Source of the DNA: Catonia carolina
Lineage: Eukaryota > Arthropoda > Insecta > Hemiptera > Achilidae
Assembly: GCA_035578175.1 (NCBI GenBank)
Contig: JAQMRL010000005.1
Coordinates: 56,029,722 to 56,093,721 of the forward strand
Direction of reading: 5' to 3'
DNA length: 64,000 nucleotides
Below, one piece after another: positions 44,276 to 56,937 of this stretch. The notes under the pieces are model-generated. The model worked only from the letters and a program-made list of their open reading frames with translations, was not told the DNA's origin and did not search any database. Every line of letters starts with the position of its first letter. The first letter of the stretch is position 1. Both the position numbers and the translations under genes were made by a program.

Positions 44276-44279
44276 AAAT

Positions 44280-45278
<999 letters not shown>

Positions 45279-45890
45279 AAAATACTCTAATCATGTAAAT
45301 TTGTTCATGAATATATTGGTGGAATTCATTTATAAGCCAAAAAATGTATTGTCAAATTATAAAGGCAATGAATTTAATAAAGTTATTTTTTCATACTTGT
45401 AGGCTATTTGTTATATTTTACTTTCAAATTACCGACGCCAATATTTTAGAAATTATTATTCTTTGTATTGAATTATTTCTCACAATACAAATATCAAGAA
45501 TTTTGTGTACAATACTTTTAATTAAATTATTTAAATGTGAGAATATTCTGAAAAGTGGAATTCCAATTATGTGTCCTTTGAGAAATAATTAACTTCGATA
45601 GATAATGACTTTTGTTTTCGAAAAATAATTGCCAAACAAAAGAAATCAAATTAAAAACAGGCGTTAAAAAGTAAAATACAACAGAGGCAAATAATAATGA
45701 AATTTTAGTATTTTCCTGAATGTAAAAAAATAATGTTTCCAGTTATCTTAATCGATTTTCTTCAAAAACCCTACGATTCTTTAATGAAATTATTTTTCTT
45801 TTGTAGCTGTGAGAAACTAAATGAATAAAGAATGTATAATGAGTTGATTTTAAAAAGAAAATAAAATTATATAATTTTTGCATGGTTTTT

Positions 45891-46435
45891 ACTTCCTCTT
45901 GCCCGATATGAATATTAGGGAAGGAAAGTATTGTTTTCATTTCAATTTTTTTGAAATCGAGTTTTCACCGGACATACACGTTTTCAGGCCAATGAACCCA
46001 AAGAAAACATGTTTTTAGCGATTGGTCTGTGTGGTGCGTGCGCGCGTGTGTACTACGTCAGTTTAGCGGCAATTAGTGATTTTAAGTGTTTTTCAACAAA
46101 ATCGGTAAAAAATGGGATTTTTTACGATAGCGGCCTTACTATGCACTTTACGCCAAAAGTGTATATAATTTTTAAAAGTTAGAGAACATTTAATAAATAA
46201 TGACCAATTTTGGCTTTAATAATTTTTCTCTACAGAGCCTAGTTTTGAGGAAATTACTGATTTTCCGTATTTTTAAGTTCTACAGAGGTTTTTTAATTTT
46301 AATTTTGCGTCATTCACGCATGGTTAAAATTAGGTTATGTTTTTCAGTTTACATTGTTTACTCATGGTTAAACATAGGTTATGTGGTTCATCATATACAT
46401 TGGCAAGAGAAAGTCGTGTGAGTGTTTAACAAGAG
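45891..46435 (+). mobile_element. Element H, internally deleted copy
   Basis: Both ends are present (ACTTCCTCTTGCC at 45891, TTGGCAAGAGAAAGTCGTGTG near 46400). The GT tract at about 46027-46051 runs straight into GTCAGTTTAGCGGCAATTAG, so ~450 bp that normally follow the tract are missing. Confidence 0.7.
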
Positions 46436-46544
46436 GGACTTAAAAATATTGTCACAAAATGCAAAATAGATAAGGCAATAAAACCAGGTATTTATGAAGT
46501 TAGAAGAGGTCTATTTTTACTTGGCGTATAGCGACTAATTTTTT

Positions 46545-46685
46545 TTAAATCCCTATTTTGTGTACGTTGCAATCTGTTCAATTTAGAACAATTAACAACC
46601 CCATGACCCAATGAGATGAGAATGATGTGTATGACGTGGTAATGGGGTGTAGTCTTGTACAGACTCAGGCCGACTATATACTATA
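46545..46685 (-). mobile_element. SINE family C, copy 4, partial
   Basis: Plus-strand text ACGTTGCAATCTGTTCAATT, CCCAATGAGATGAGAATGA and CAGACTCAGGCCGAC corresponds to the family C body in minus orientation; the head is missing. Confidence 0.65.
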
Positions 46686-47061
46686 TTTCAAAGCTGATGA
46701 GCTCTGAACGTACGCATTGCCCCCTACCCACTTCGTAGCTAGCCAATGACTGGCCAGCATTGCAATGACTTGCTCTCGTAGATCTGTTATTTATTTCGTC
46801 TGCCATTTTTTTGGTCTTTCAATAACAATTATAACTTATGAACATACAACCAGGTGATTATATTATAAAATATTGCATGTTAACGCGCTTTATAATCGAT
46901 GTGTTCAGTACGAGATGGAAGACACGAGTGAACTACTGCGGCTCTTATACACATACGTGCGTAATTTTTGTCAAGTTGATACATTCGTACAATCTGATAA
47001 CGCTGACAAACATTCTGACTGGTCTAAACGCGTGGAACAGCAGAGCTCATCACCGTGAAAA

Positions 47062-47262
47062 GCATTATAGAAAATGGTTACCTGTGTACTTTGATGGTTG
47101 GGGTTTAATTAACCATACTCTCTCAGGAATGATCGGCCTGAGTCTGTACAGGGCTAAAACTCATTTACACGTCATACACATCATCCTCATCTCATTGAGT
47201 CACGAGGCTGCTTATTGTTCTTAAATTGAACAGATCGTAACGCACACTTATTAGGGGTTAAA
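47062..47262 (+). mobile_element. SINE family C, copy 5
   Basis: GATGGTTGGGGTTTAATTAA, CTCTCAGGAATGATCGG, CATTTACACGTCATACAC and AATTGAACAGATCGTAACG. The 128-codon frame at 46838-47224 runs partly through it and has no recognised domain. Confidence 0.65.
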
Positions 47263-47509
47263 AAAAAGTTTGTTAAAACCAGTTTGTATATCGTAACGCG
47301 TGCGTATTGGAAATGAGGTCTACGTACGGGAAATGTTGTACACAATATTGGTTGGTTGTAAGTAAAAGTCGTTTAATTTATTTAACTGTAAATGACTATA
47401 TTTTTTTAGTTAGGTGAGTATTAAGTTCAATAAAATTTTGTAATAAATCAATATAATTTAATAATTACCAGATCCTTAAAATAACCGGAAATAAATGTTA
47501 CAATATGTA

Positions 47510-48220
47510 ATAGAGTATTACATATTGTATATATTGCCTATATATTTTTTAAAACTAAAATTTAGTTTTAATTTGAATAATTGTAATTTAATATGAAAGT
47601 ATATGAACATTACACTTGACTTCTTAAAAAGTTAATTTAAAATGTTTTCCTGTGATGATAATAGTAAAAGGAAAGTTTGCAAGTGACATGTAGTGACAAA
47701 AGAAAAATCTTACATATTAAGGATAAAAGGATAAAGAATAGGAGACGGAAAATATGAAGAGTGAAATAAAAATCTTCTAACAACTAATGAACGTAATGGT
47801 AGTCCTGTAAATGACATTTCTCATTCTAATAATGACTGTGACTTTGAAAACATTATTAAAATGTTTAACGACCATTTATTCTGAAACAGTTCAAAAGAAG
47901 TGATAAGTTTTTCATTTTTACAAAATAACGCTTGTCCATCTATGTAATTGTACCATCGCCATGTCAATTACTGTATAAATTTCAAATATATCGAATTGTA
48001 CAGCCTTTAATTTTTTGGACATATTTTTGTAACACTATACAGAAGGAAAGGAAAAACCTCGATTCCAATTATATGAAAAGAAATTTTCAATCAAATTGCA
48101 TATAACAATTTTTGTTTTAATTTAGCGTACTATTTTCATGTAAAAATTGTCTAAAAAATATCAATTAAATGAAGTCGTCGTAATCGTCGGTTGTCTGTTA
48201 AGTTGATGGCTAAAATGTTT
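47510..48220. other. No supported gene
   Basis: No clear coding or repeat signal. Confidence 0.45.
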
Positions 48221-48224
48221 GAAT

Positions 48225-48505
48225 GTTATTTAAAATATTGATATATTTGTGACGTATCGTGATATTTCTTTCGTAACTGTTGGTATGTGTAGGTAATTAT
48301 GAAGAGTACTGTTTTTTTATGTACCAGGGAGAGTCAGTGTTAGTGAGTAAACATTTAGATTTGAACCGTTGTATTCTATTTATGTTTGACCTTGCTATTT
48401 CTCCCATAACTGGATTTAATATGTCCAGAAACGTTTTAGAACTGATTTGTATAGTTTTTCGAGAGATAATCTTTATTTTCATTGAGAATCCAGTATTAAC
48501 CAAGT
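48225..48505 (-). mobile_element. Jockey-like LINE remnant
   Basis: Read downward: 'NINRIQRFKSKCLLTNTDSPWYI', then after a frameshift 'LHIPTVTKEISRYV'. These match the IxxLQRFQxKxLRxIxxAPWYV ... LxIPTVxEEIxRY tail of jockey-type reverse transcriptases. Confidence 0.65.
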
Positions 48506-48894
48506 TTTTTTTTAACAGTATAATTAGTTTTTCTTTTGCAATCAGTTAATAAATACAATAACTATAAGCAAATATGAGAAAATCTGAGTAATGTCCTTAG
48601 AATTAAAACATAAAAGACACTCAGTAGTGTGTTTGAAAAAGACCAAACTGTGAAGAAACAAAAAATATATCTATACAAAATCAAACTTGATGAACCGTGA
48701 ATCAACATCTCGAAACACAAAGTGTTGAAGTTGGAGATGACAATGGATTAACAAAGTAATTTGTGTAAATGAAAACTTTTTATGCTTTAATTTACTTGTT
48801 TTTTTCAATCTACCTTTGTATATATAATTTTCATAATCTGAGGTAAAATCTAGTTTGTGTGGTAACAACTACTGAATGACAAACTGAAAAAATT

Positions 48895-49040
48895 ATACAA
48901 GTTATTAGCCAAGCGACCAAAACCCATGACTTTGAAACTCTTAACGTACAAAGCGATGCTCCAACCGATCTGGTTGTATGGTAGTCAGAATTATGGTGCA
49001 ACAAAGCTGTCAGTCATTTTACGATTACAGCGTGTCTTAT
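48895..49040 (+). mobile_element. Jockey-like LINE remnant, short
   Basis: The frame reads 'MTLKLLTYKAMLQPIWLYGSQNYGATKLSVILRLQRVL', corresponding to the KLLLYKAILxPIWxYGxQLWG...LQRxQ block of jockey-type RTs. (Peptide quoted only to show the block near 48930-49035.). Confidence 0.6.
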
Positions 49041-49104
49041 AAAGATTTTTTTATTTTTAGCTATGGATTTAAATAATCTTATTTCGAAGTCAACTAGAAC
49101 AAAA

Positions 49105-49875
49105 AATTAAGATCGTCCAATAATTTTACACCTTGAATTCTATAAAGTAAGGTAACATTTTATTCTATTAAATCTCGGGTTCAAGTAGCAACTTTTGCGG
49201 ATAATACGTGTGTTTTAGATGTCGGTACAACTGAAGAAGAATCAACTATAAAGCTTCAAGATGATGTAAATCAAGTACAAACATGAAAAAATGGAAAATA
49301 AAATTAAACGAATCAAAGTCTGTTAATATAAATTTCACAAATAAAATAAATCCGTAAACTATCTATTTATATCAACGTAAAAAACGTTGCGTATCCAAAC
49401 GCAGCAAAATATCTTGGCATGACCCTCGACGTTAAAACTTCGCTGGAAAGAACACGTAAGAAAGAAAAGAACTCGATCTTAAATTCAAAAACTTTACTGG
49501 TTACTAGGTAGGAAATCGACGTTATCTACTTGCAACAAACTTCTAATATACAAGCAAATATTAAAATCCATTTGGACATAATTATGAAATTCAGTTCTGG
49601 GGATGTAAAAAAACATCAAAGCAATTAATCATACAAATATTCCAGAACAAAGTTGTTCTCAGAAGCATTGTCAACGCTTCTTGGTATGCTAGGAACGACG
49701 ACCAGCACCGGTACTTGGGAGTAGATTCCATAAACGAAGTAATTCCGAAATTTTCCAGGAGTCATGAAGACAGATTTCTTCACCATGTGAATGCCGAAAC
49801 TATACAGCTACTGGACAACGCAGATCTGAATAGGAGGCTTTCTCATGTGAAACCATTTAAACAGGTGTAACGAAC
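49105..49875 (+). mobile_element. Jockey-like LINE RT remnant
   Basis: In order: 'VATFADNTCVL' (RT active-site box, FADN in place of FADD), 'WKIKLNESKSVNINFT', 'NAAKYLGMTLDVK', 'KLYWLLGRKSTLSTCNKLL', 'LKSIWT' and, in another frame, 'NASWYARNDDQHRYLGV', ending at 'LLDNADLNRRL'. Several frameshifts and a mutated catalytic box show it is inactive. Confidence 0.75.
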
Positions 49876-49879
49876 AATA

Positions 49880-50755
49880 CAAAGTTATTAAGTCGTTAGT
49901 TAATAGTTACTTGTATATATTGTGAAGTGTTTAGTAAATATCAATGACCAGTAAATATTATAAACAGTGTATTAGAATATATCAAACATAAACTAAGAAC
50001 TACGTTAGTAAATTCCTAGATTAAGTACTTAGATCAATGAAGTTAGAACAAAATTGTTAGTTAGTCTTAGATTATTAACAATTGATATGTATAAATTGGC
50101 CTTTATGTAAAAAAAAGTCTCGGATTCAGATACCAAAATGTTCAAATATCAGCAAGTTCTGATACACAGAAAATTTATAAGTTGTTAGAACCAATAATAG
50201 TTTTACAATCAAGGTTTTCATAAATCATAACGTCAATGTGACATTCTGTGAAAAATAATTTGTACCTACTATTAAATTCTTATCAATCAATGATCAAAGA
50301 TTCTTATCAATGATTTCAAAGTAAATATAGGCCTATATACCGGTTTTTAAATGTAAACATTCGTACAGTAGATCTACTACCTATAGTTCCCAATTCAAGG
50401 TTGGATGTAAAATCGGAACAACTCGATAAGATCTTTCCGCTCAATAATTTTTTAACGTTGAATAATTTTTTTACAAAATTATCCTTTAAAACAAATTAAC
50501 TTAAATACATTATTGATCACCTGTTTGTTTTTTATATAAAATTAATGTTACTTAACCTAGTTAGATAATTCATCCGTATCATGCAATAGTTTTAAATTAA
50601 AGTTACGTAGTATAAGTAAACAACTTTCGTAGTCAACTAATTTTTTACAAATATTACTTCATTAACCTAATATGATTGGAATGTATGCAAAATATTTAAT
50701 TTTCTTGTAGTATTGAAAGGAAAAGGAAAAGTGTCACCGAATGGCGACATTAAGT
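49880..50755. other. Gene-free AT-rich DNA
   Basis: No supported gene or repeat. Confidence 0.5.
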
Positions 50756-50782
50756 GGTGAGTTAAAACCTTTAATTTTTGAT

Positions 50783-50798
50783 GGTCCTGAAAAGGGCC
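50783..50798 (-). terminator. Histone-type 3' stem-loop motif (candidate)
   Basis: The minus strand reads GGCCCTTTTCAGGACC, preceded by AAAC and followed by ATCAA. This fits the GGYYYTHHTHARRRCC consensus of replication-dependent histone mRNA ends, although one stem pair is a C-A mismatch. No histone protein is visible upstream, so it may be a pseudogene remnant or coincidence. Confidence 0.35.
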
Positions 50799-50799
50799 G

Positions 50800-51165
50800 T
50801 TTAAGATGGTCGTCTTGGAGAAGTTTTGATCATAGTCACGTGGCGGTCGGGGGCTGGGCGACACGGCGTGTCGTCGTCCAGTGGAGACGCCATCTTCTTC
50901 CCTCGCAGTAGTGCGTCGATGACTGCTTCGTCGGATCCGGTGAGCGTAAGGCTCGGTTGAGGGACCGCTGTAGGCATCGCTCGCGGCAGCGGACGACGAC
51001 GGTCCGGTCGACGGCTTACGCTGTTGGGTTGGCGAGCGGAAGCATCATCTTCTCTCTTGCGGGGTCGTCAATGAGTCTTCGCTGGAGTCCGGTAGCCGTG
51101 TGCCGATGGTAGATGTCTTATCTGCTGTCTGAATCGGAATTGGATCTCTTGGCTCAGTGCAGCGC
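50800..51165 (-). other. GC-rich island, possible transcription unit
   Basis: About 360 bp distinctly richer in G+C and CpG than the surroundings. On the minus strand it lies between a TATAAAAAG box (51167-51175) and the stem-loop motif at 50783-50798. A 59-codon frame (about 50977 down to 50801) and an overlapping open frame starting 'SPSPRPPRDYDQNFS' exist, but neither is recognised. Confidence 0.35.
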
Positions 51166-51166
51166 T

Positions 51167-51175
51167 CTTTTTATA
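51167..51175 (-). promoter_or_regulatory. TATA-box-like motif
   Basis: TATAAAAAG on the minus strand at the edge of the GC-rich island. No clear initiator was identified. Confidence 0.4.
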
Positions 51176-51216
51176 AACGCCGAAAGCGCTGTGGTATTAG
51201 TGTTGATCTTGGCGAC

Positions 51217-51308
51217 GATATTAGTTCGTATGAACTAATATAAATAAAATCCACCGACGATATTAGTTCGTATGAACTAATATCGTGTGCATGTGTATAC
51301 ATGCACAC
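51217..51308. promoter_or_regulatory. Three palindromes upstream of the GC island
   Basis: GATATTAGTTC-GTAT-GAACTAATAT at 51217-51241, ACGATATTAGTTC-GTAT-GAACTAATATCGT at 51257-51286 (perfect 13-bp arms), and GTGTGCATG-TGTATA-CATGCACAC at 51285-51308 (perfect 9-bp arms). They lie 40-140 bp upstream of the TATA-like box as read on the minus strand. Confidence 0.6.
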
Positions 51309-51335
51309 AAAAGTAATATCAAAAAAGTATTTCAC

Positions 51336-51897
51336 GCAAAAGTATTTAAAAGGGATTTTGATAAAATGTATTAATCACACACAGACCAATCACTAAAAAC
51401 ATGTTTTTTTGGATTCAGGGGGTCTGAAAACGTGAAGATTCGGTGTAAACTCGTATTCAAAAAATCGGCATAAAAACAATACTTTCCTTCCTATATATTC
51501 ATATAGGCAAGAGAAAATAAAATAGCAGAATTAGCAACAAAACATTTTTATTTATTTGGGTACCAGTAGGTTATTTATTTATTTATTTTAGTTTGTCATA
51601 GAGTATAAACTAACAGCACTTTATAATTTTTTCGTCTATTTATTGTATTTAAACTAATCTATTCATTGTTCCATATGAACAGATTTTAGATTTTTCAGTA
51701 ACTAAAGAAAAATAATTTTTAAAAACATTAAATTTATTTTACAAACAAATCTGTTTTTGTCCTCCATTTAAAAAGAATCTACAGGAATATTCTATTGATA
51801 AAATTACAACTATAAAAATATGATCAATACATTCTTTTGAATGACTATTTTTGTTAGAGCAAAAGTATTTAAAAGGGATTTTGATAAAATGTATTAA
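51336..51897. repeat. 39-bp perfect direct repeats flanking 484 bp
   Basis: The 39 bp starting GCAAAAGTATTTAAAAGGGA at 51336-51374 recurs exactly at 51859-51897. The enclosed part begins with a fragment of element H. Confidence 0.85.
51375..51518 (-). mobile_element. Element H, 5'-end fragment
   Basis: CACACACAGACCAATCACTA, GGATTCAGGGGGTCTGAAAA and the end ATAGGCAAGAGAAAAT, immediately after the left 39-bp repeat. Confidence 0.75.
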
Positions 51898-52444
51898 ATA
51901 GTTAATCTTCAAAGCATGTTTTCATTATCTGTGGCTTATTATTTTAAATACTTTAATCCTGTTAGTTGGATTTTATGCTGAATTTTATAAAGGTAACTCA
52001 ACTATTTTTTCATTATTATGGAGTTATATCACGTTTGACCATTCCTTAATACTTTTTTATAATGTTACAAATTAAAAAAAAATGTTGCGTAACTAAGTCA
52101 GTTGATGATCCTGTTCATGTCTAATAAATAAAATGTCGTACTTGATTTATATTTAATACAGCTTTTAGTTTTATGAAGAAGTCCATCCTTATATTCATAG
52201 GGTGATCTAAAAATGCACACTTTCATTTCTCTGTTAAATTTTTGCTTACTCACACATTATAAATGAATACAATGTAATATACGTTGAAATAAAAACTGAT
52301 ACATCTTAGTCTGTTCATTTCATTTGAACAAAAGTAACTGATTTTACAAAAATAGTAAAAACACTAAAAGAAAAAAAAATCCATCGATGAATTTGACATT
52401 TGTGATATTTTTGAGTGAAAGATAAGCAAAATACATAGAATGTA

Positions 52445-53380
52445 CGAGGTGCGGCTATTAAATGAAGAGACTTACGTTGTAAAAACTTTAATTTTAATTT
52501 TATACATAATCACTTATTGTCAACTTCAATATACGCTCCTTTTCTATCCCTACAACGCTCCATGCAAATTTTCCATTGTTGGAAACAGTGCTGTAAGTCA
52601 TCTTCTGTCAGCTCCTTCAGGACACGTGTCGCTTCTACAGCTTCTACAGACTCGAATCTTGTCCTTTTAATGCAGATGTCACCTTAGGGAACAGGTAGAA
52701 GTCACATTGTGCAAGATCTAGTGAATAAGGTGGATGTTCAAACACTGAGATGCTGTACTTGGCTAGGAACCTCTTGACAGATAACGCGGAATGAGCTTGT
52801 GCATTGTCTTGGTGGAGAACCCATGATTTGTGCTTTCACATTTCGGGGTGTTTTATCCTTACTCTTTGACGTAGTTTAAAAATTACCTTCACTGGGTTTT
52901 GAAGGTCAAACAATTTATCAATATTACTACCTTGAGGTACTTTCTAAACTACGTCAACGAGTAAGGAAAAAACGCCCCGAAATGTGAAAGGACAAATCAT
53001 GGGTTCTTCAAGAAAATGCGCTAGCTCATTCCGCGTTATCTGTCAAGAGGTTCCTAGCCAAGTACAGCATCTCAGTGTTTGAACATCCACCTTATTCACC
53101 AGATCTTGCACCATGTGACTTCTACCTGATCCTTAATGTGAAATCTGTATTAAAAGGACAAGATTAGAAACTATGGAAGCTGTAAAAGAGAAAGCAGCAC
53201 GTGTCCTGAAGGAGCTGACAGAAGATGACTTCCAGCGTTGTTTCCAACAATGGAAAATTCGCATGGAGCGTTGTAGGGATAGAGACGGAGTGTATATTGA
53301 AGTTGACAATAAGTGATTATGTACGATATAAAAATAAAATTTTTCCAACGTCAGTCTCGTTATTTAATAGCCACACCTCG
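52445..53380. mobile_element. Palindromic mariner-type element
   Basis: Flanked by TA (52443-52444, 53381-53382). The ends are CGAGGTGCGGCTATTAAATG and, read inward, CGAGGTGTGGCTATTAAATA. The left ~435 bp and right ~440 bp are inverted copies of the 3' half of a mariner transposase gene. The right arm (plus) reads 'AHSALSVKRFLAKYSIS' and 'EHPPYSPDLAPCDFYL'; the left arm (minus) reads 'HQDNAQAHSALSVKRFL' and 'EHPPYSLDLAQCDFYLF'. The N-terminal half is absent. Both arms carry stops, so neither makes a transposase. Confidence 0.8.
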
Positions 53381-53799
53381 TATAAGGCAAGTCCAAATAA
53401 TTCATAGGTTTTTGAATTTTGACAAATAAATTAGTTGCTAGAAAAATTTTATGTTTATCTAAACCATAGATTCTCAAACATTTTTGGTCATTGTCCACAT
53501 TGAGAACCAACAATTTTTTAGCACCCTGAAAATTTTTAAATTTACCATTTATTAAAAATAATAATATTGGAATCACTGTTTTTTGAAATGAGCTTTAAAA
53601 AAATTGTTTGTTTCGTGAATACTTCACAGACCAAAGAAAGGTTCGAACTGGCGTTAATAAAGTGGTGCTTTATTACAAAATCTATTAAAAAATTTGTTAA
53701 AATTATTAAGATAGTTTTGTTTAAATAGTATGAAGTGGTAAAAGAGGGACTTTTTTGTTATTATTACACTACATTCGTTATCGCTACAGGGATTACGAT

Positions 53800-54300
53800 A
53801 CGCAGCGGAAGTAAATAGCAAGATTACGCAAGAGCGATAGGTTACAAAGCAGTTAAATTCTCTCCTTTGAAATGATAAAATATGGAAGGAGACAAAGATT
53901 AATATTTATCATGCTATTCTGGAGAGTGCGTGTACCTATGGTGCGGAAGTCTGGGTTTTGACAAAGTAGCAGAAGGATCGCCTAAAAGCGGTGGTGATGG
54001 ATTTCTGGAGACGAAGCTGCGGTGTGTCACGCATCGATCGAATTCCAAATTCCGAAATTAGGAGAAGAATTAGCGTTCAAGGAAATGTCATGGACACCAT
54101 ATCTCGGAAGCAATTAAAATGGTTTGGCCATTTGCGAAGGATGGAGGATGGTACGTTGTCAAAGAGGTTACGGGAGTGGACGCCAGACGGTAGAAGAAGG
54201 AGGGGTAGGCCGGAAGTGACATGGTTGGATGGCGTGCAAGCAATTTTTTTGCGGCAGCTCTCCGATGGGGACTGGCGAGACAAAGAGAGGTAGTGTTTTA
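53800..54300 (+). mobile_element. LINE RT C-terminal fragment
   Basis: Frames read 'INIYHAILESACTYGAEVW' (the KxIYxxxxxPxLxYGAExW block, before a stop), then in the 100-codon open frame from 53991 'MDFWRRSCGVSRIDRIPN', 'KQLKWFGHLRRMEDG' and 'GRRRRGRPEVTWLDG'. This is the standard C-terminal order of insect LINE reverse transcriptases. Confidence 0.75.
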
Positions 54301-55160
54301 GAAGTGAGATACGGCTGGGGCTGTAAATCCTCGCATGAGTTTTTATATATATTTCTTTTATACTTGACTAGTTTGTTGATTTTTCCGCTATTAAGAGTAT
54401 AAAAAAATACTTTTTTGAAATAATTTATGCTATTTACATTATAGTCAGTTATTCAATTGATGAACCAATTTCTTGTCTTTTAGCAAGCTGATTGATCGGT
54501 TCGACCTGTTATAAATCAACCTTTATAAATTTAGTTTTTCTAAATTTTGTGTATTTAGAATAAGATTTTGAAATTTTAGAATTTTGTACGAACAGTTTTT
54601 TTTTTAGTAAGGAACTCTCGTATAAAATTATTTAAACTAAACATATTTATGAATAGATGCTACAATTTATTTATCTACCTTTGTTTAGTAAATTGTAACA
54701 AACGTATTAGCCTTCCAATAACAATAAAGTTCTACCAACGTAAAACCAGTGAAATTGGCTTACTATTATACCTTAAATGTTATTGCGGCATTTATACCTG
54801 ACCATAATTGGCATAAAAGATGAGATGAGACTCTCATAAATGTTTTAACTAGCCGCTATAAAATATTTAATTACTTATTACGAGAATACCTGTGTCACGT
54901 TCTTAACAACGAACAACTTAAATAAAATGATTGTACAAATTATAGAAACGTAAACTTTTTATAACCATTGGTCATCTTTGGATATAAGAATTGCTAAAGG
55001 TTAATAACACTTAAGTCATAATACTTGTACTTTTACACAATATGAAGAAAGTTTAGTGCCGTACACGAATGCAACAATCTCCATAAAATGTTTTTTCCAA
55101 TTTTTTGAGATTTCCTGATACCAAATTACTACTTTTTTAAAGTTTAATGTCGCATTAACA
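54301..55160. other. Gene-free AT-rich DNA
   Basis: No supported gene or repeat. Confidence 0.5.
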
Positions 55161-55164
55161 GCTC

Positions 55165-55940
55165 GTTAATTAGCGACAACGGTGGGTTATGAAACAGTGG
55201 GTTTTAACTTGTGAAAATATCTACACCCTATACTCTATTTCACGTTCAGAATCCAGTACAGCTCTTATGAGAACCCGTTGTGTTATCAGGCGTACGGAAA
55301 ACATTAGGCACAGCCAATAAAATAAATAAATAAATAAATAAAATAACTCTCCTCAGCCGATCCCATCCAAAGGTAACGGGCAAAAATATTTAGAGTTTCG
55401 CTTACCACGCTCTAACAGGCTCAATTTCAACCAAAAAGTTCTGAAAAAGTTGCTATCGCTTCCAAATGAATTGCATTTTATTACGCTATAGATGTTATAA
55501 GTATACTATGATATTTAGATAAGATACGCTCGTATAAATTTGGACATTTATATCCCGTCACATTTTTTTGCATTTCACACCATACAACTTTTTTCTTCCA
55601 ATGACGACATAAATGTGTTTTATTATTTTGTTATAAAATGTAGAATATTATCTGGAATTTGGTGTATGATAAGTCGTATATTTGACGGAAACAGAAATAA
55701 TAAACGAAAGTGAAAACTTTTTTGATATTTTCGTATTACGTTATTCAGTAGGAGTTTGTTAATGAGAACGTGTTGTGGCACAGAGTCGATATTTTTACTT
55801 AGCCTTGTAGCGCTCTCACATGAAATACATTGCTTATGGACTTCCCGTAATGTATTCTGAACGTGAAATCAACTATAATCAGGAATCGGAACCGGGATCT
55901 CCACGTTGCACGCTACCACTACGTTACGGAGGTGGCCTCA
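55165..55940 (-). mobile_element. SINE B parts bounding a ~775-bp unit
   Basis: A tRNA-like head lies at ~55868-55935 (minus: GCCACCTCCGTAACGTAGTG, GATCCCGGTTCCGATTCC). A family B tail-like block lies at ~55165-55225 (minus: TTAAAACCCACTGTTTCATA, then TCGCTAATTAACGAG). Between them, ATGAGAACCCGTTGTG (55268) and ATGAGAACGTGTTGTG (55766) are near-direct copies. It may be one SINE split by an insertion; I cannot define the insert's ends. Confidence 0.45.
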
Positions 55941-55944
55941 AATT

Positions 55945-56935
55945 ACTTCTTTCTGGATGATACATTTTTTTAACCAAACTATAGAAAATTATAAAAATAG
56001 AAAAAGTTAGAAGAACATTAAAATTCTTTCACATTTAACCTCCTCGACAATAGCAAAGATTCCCAGATTGAAACTTTTTAAACCTCTCCAAATTTGTTAA
56101 TATCTCATTAATTTGTTATCTCATTAATATTTTAATTGTTAATAACTCATTTAATTTTTTCTACTTCTAAATTATCATCTCAATCATGGTCACCGTCATC
56201 TTCAGCTTCAACTTTTTCATATTTCAAGATATTAATGCACAAATCTGAGTCAAGTTTAGTTTTGGTTTTTTGTTCAGAGTTAAGTAATTTTTTTGTAACA
56301 CTCTTCTGAGTGGTTTTATTCTTCTAAGAATATTCAGACTGTAATAGTATTTTCTGAGTTTATAATAGTTAAAGTTTATATATTTTACATTTAAAATAAG
56401 CAAGTTGCAAAAGAATTACACTTTATTAAAAAAAAAAAAATCGTGCCTATAACGGGTGTAATGTTAAATAATAAATTCAAAATCAATATATTAAACTTCA
56501 TATAATTATAATGTATAATCTCTTTCATTTACACGATTTGTTACGTTACAATTATTTGCTATTTTTAATAATGTCGTTCTACAATCTTTTAATGTCTTGT
56601 ACTTTCCATATAATGTTTCTTTTTTGTAAATAATGAATATGATAACACATAAATCTTTATCTAATATTGTCATTTATGTATTTCTAATGTATTAAATATA
56701 TAATTTAAACAATTAAGCATTAATGTGATGACCTTCTCATCCTTTCAATCTCCAGGCCCCACTAAATCATTTTTTACAAAATTTCTTCCCCTTCCTTTAG
56801 TTGACTAGCAACCAGATTTTGTTTATAACTTTCTTAAAATTAAATTATTTTTTATTATTTTATTTCCACCAGCTGGGTCTATTTACATTTACTTCAGACC
56901 AAAACATAAAGCCAGCTGTCAATGATTTTGAGTCG
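55945..56935. other. Gene-free AT-rich DNA
   Basis: No supported gene or repeat. Confidence 0.5.
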
Positions 56936-56937
56936 TC

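Larger units (their letters stand above)
46450..47502. mobile_element. Candidate LTR related to family 1, with nested SINEs
   Basis: Begins TGTCACAAAATGC and ends TTACCAGATCC...AAATGTTACA. It is flanked by ATAT at 46446-46449 and 47503-47506. The end block resembles the family 1 LTR ends (CCAGATCC then TGTCACA). SINE C copies lie inside in opposite orientations. The identification rests on end similarity and the flanking 4-mer, which is weak in AT-rich DNA. Confidence 0.4.

Noticed and set aside
46838..47224. 128-residue open frame, one of the longest outside the retrotransposon
   Set aside because: It runs into SINE C sequence and has no recognised domain; overlapping frames are equally open.
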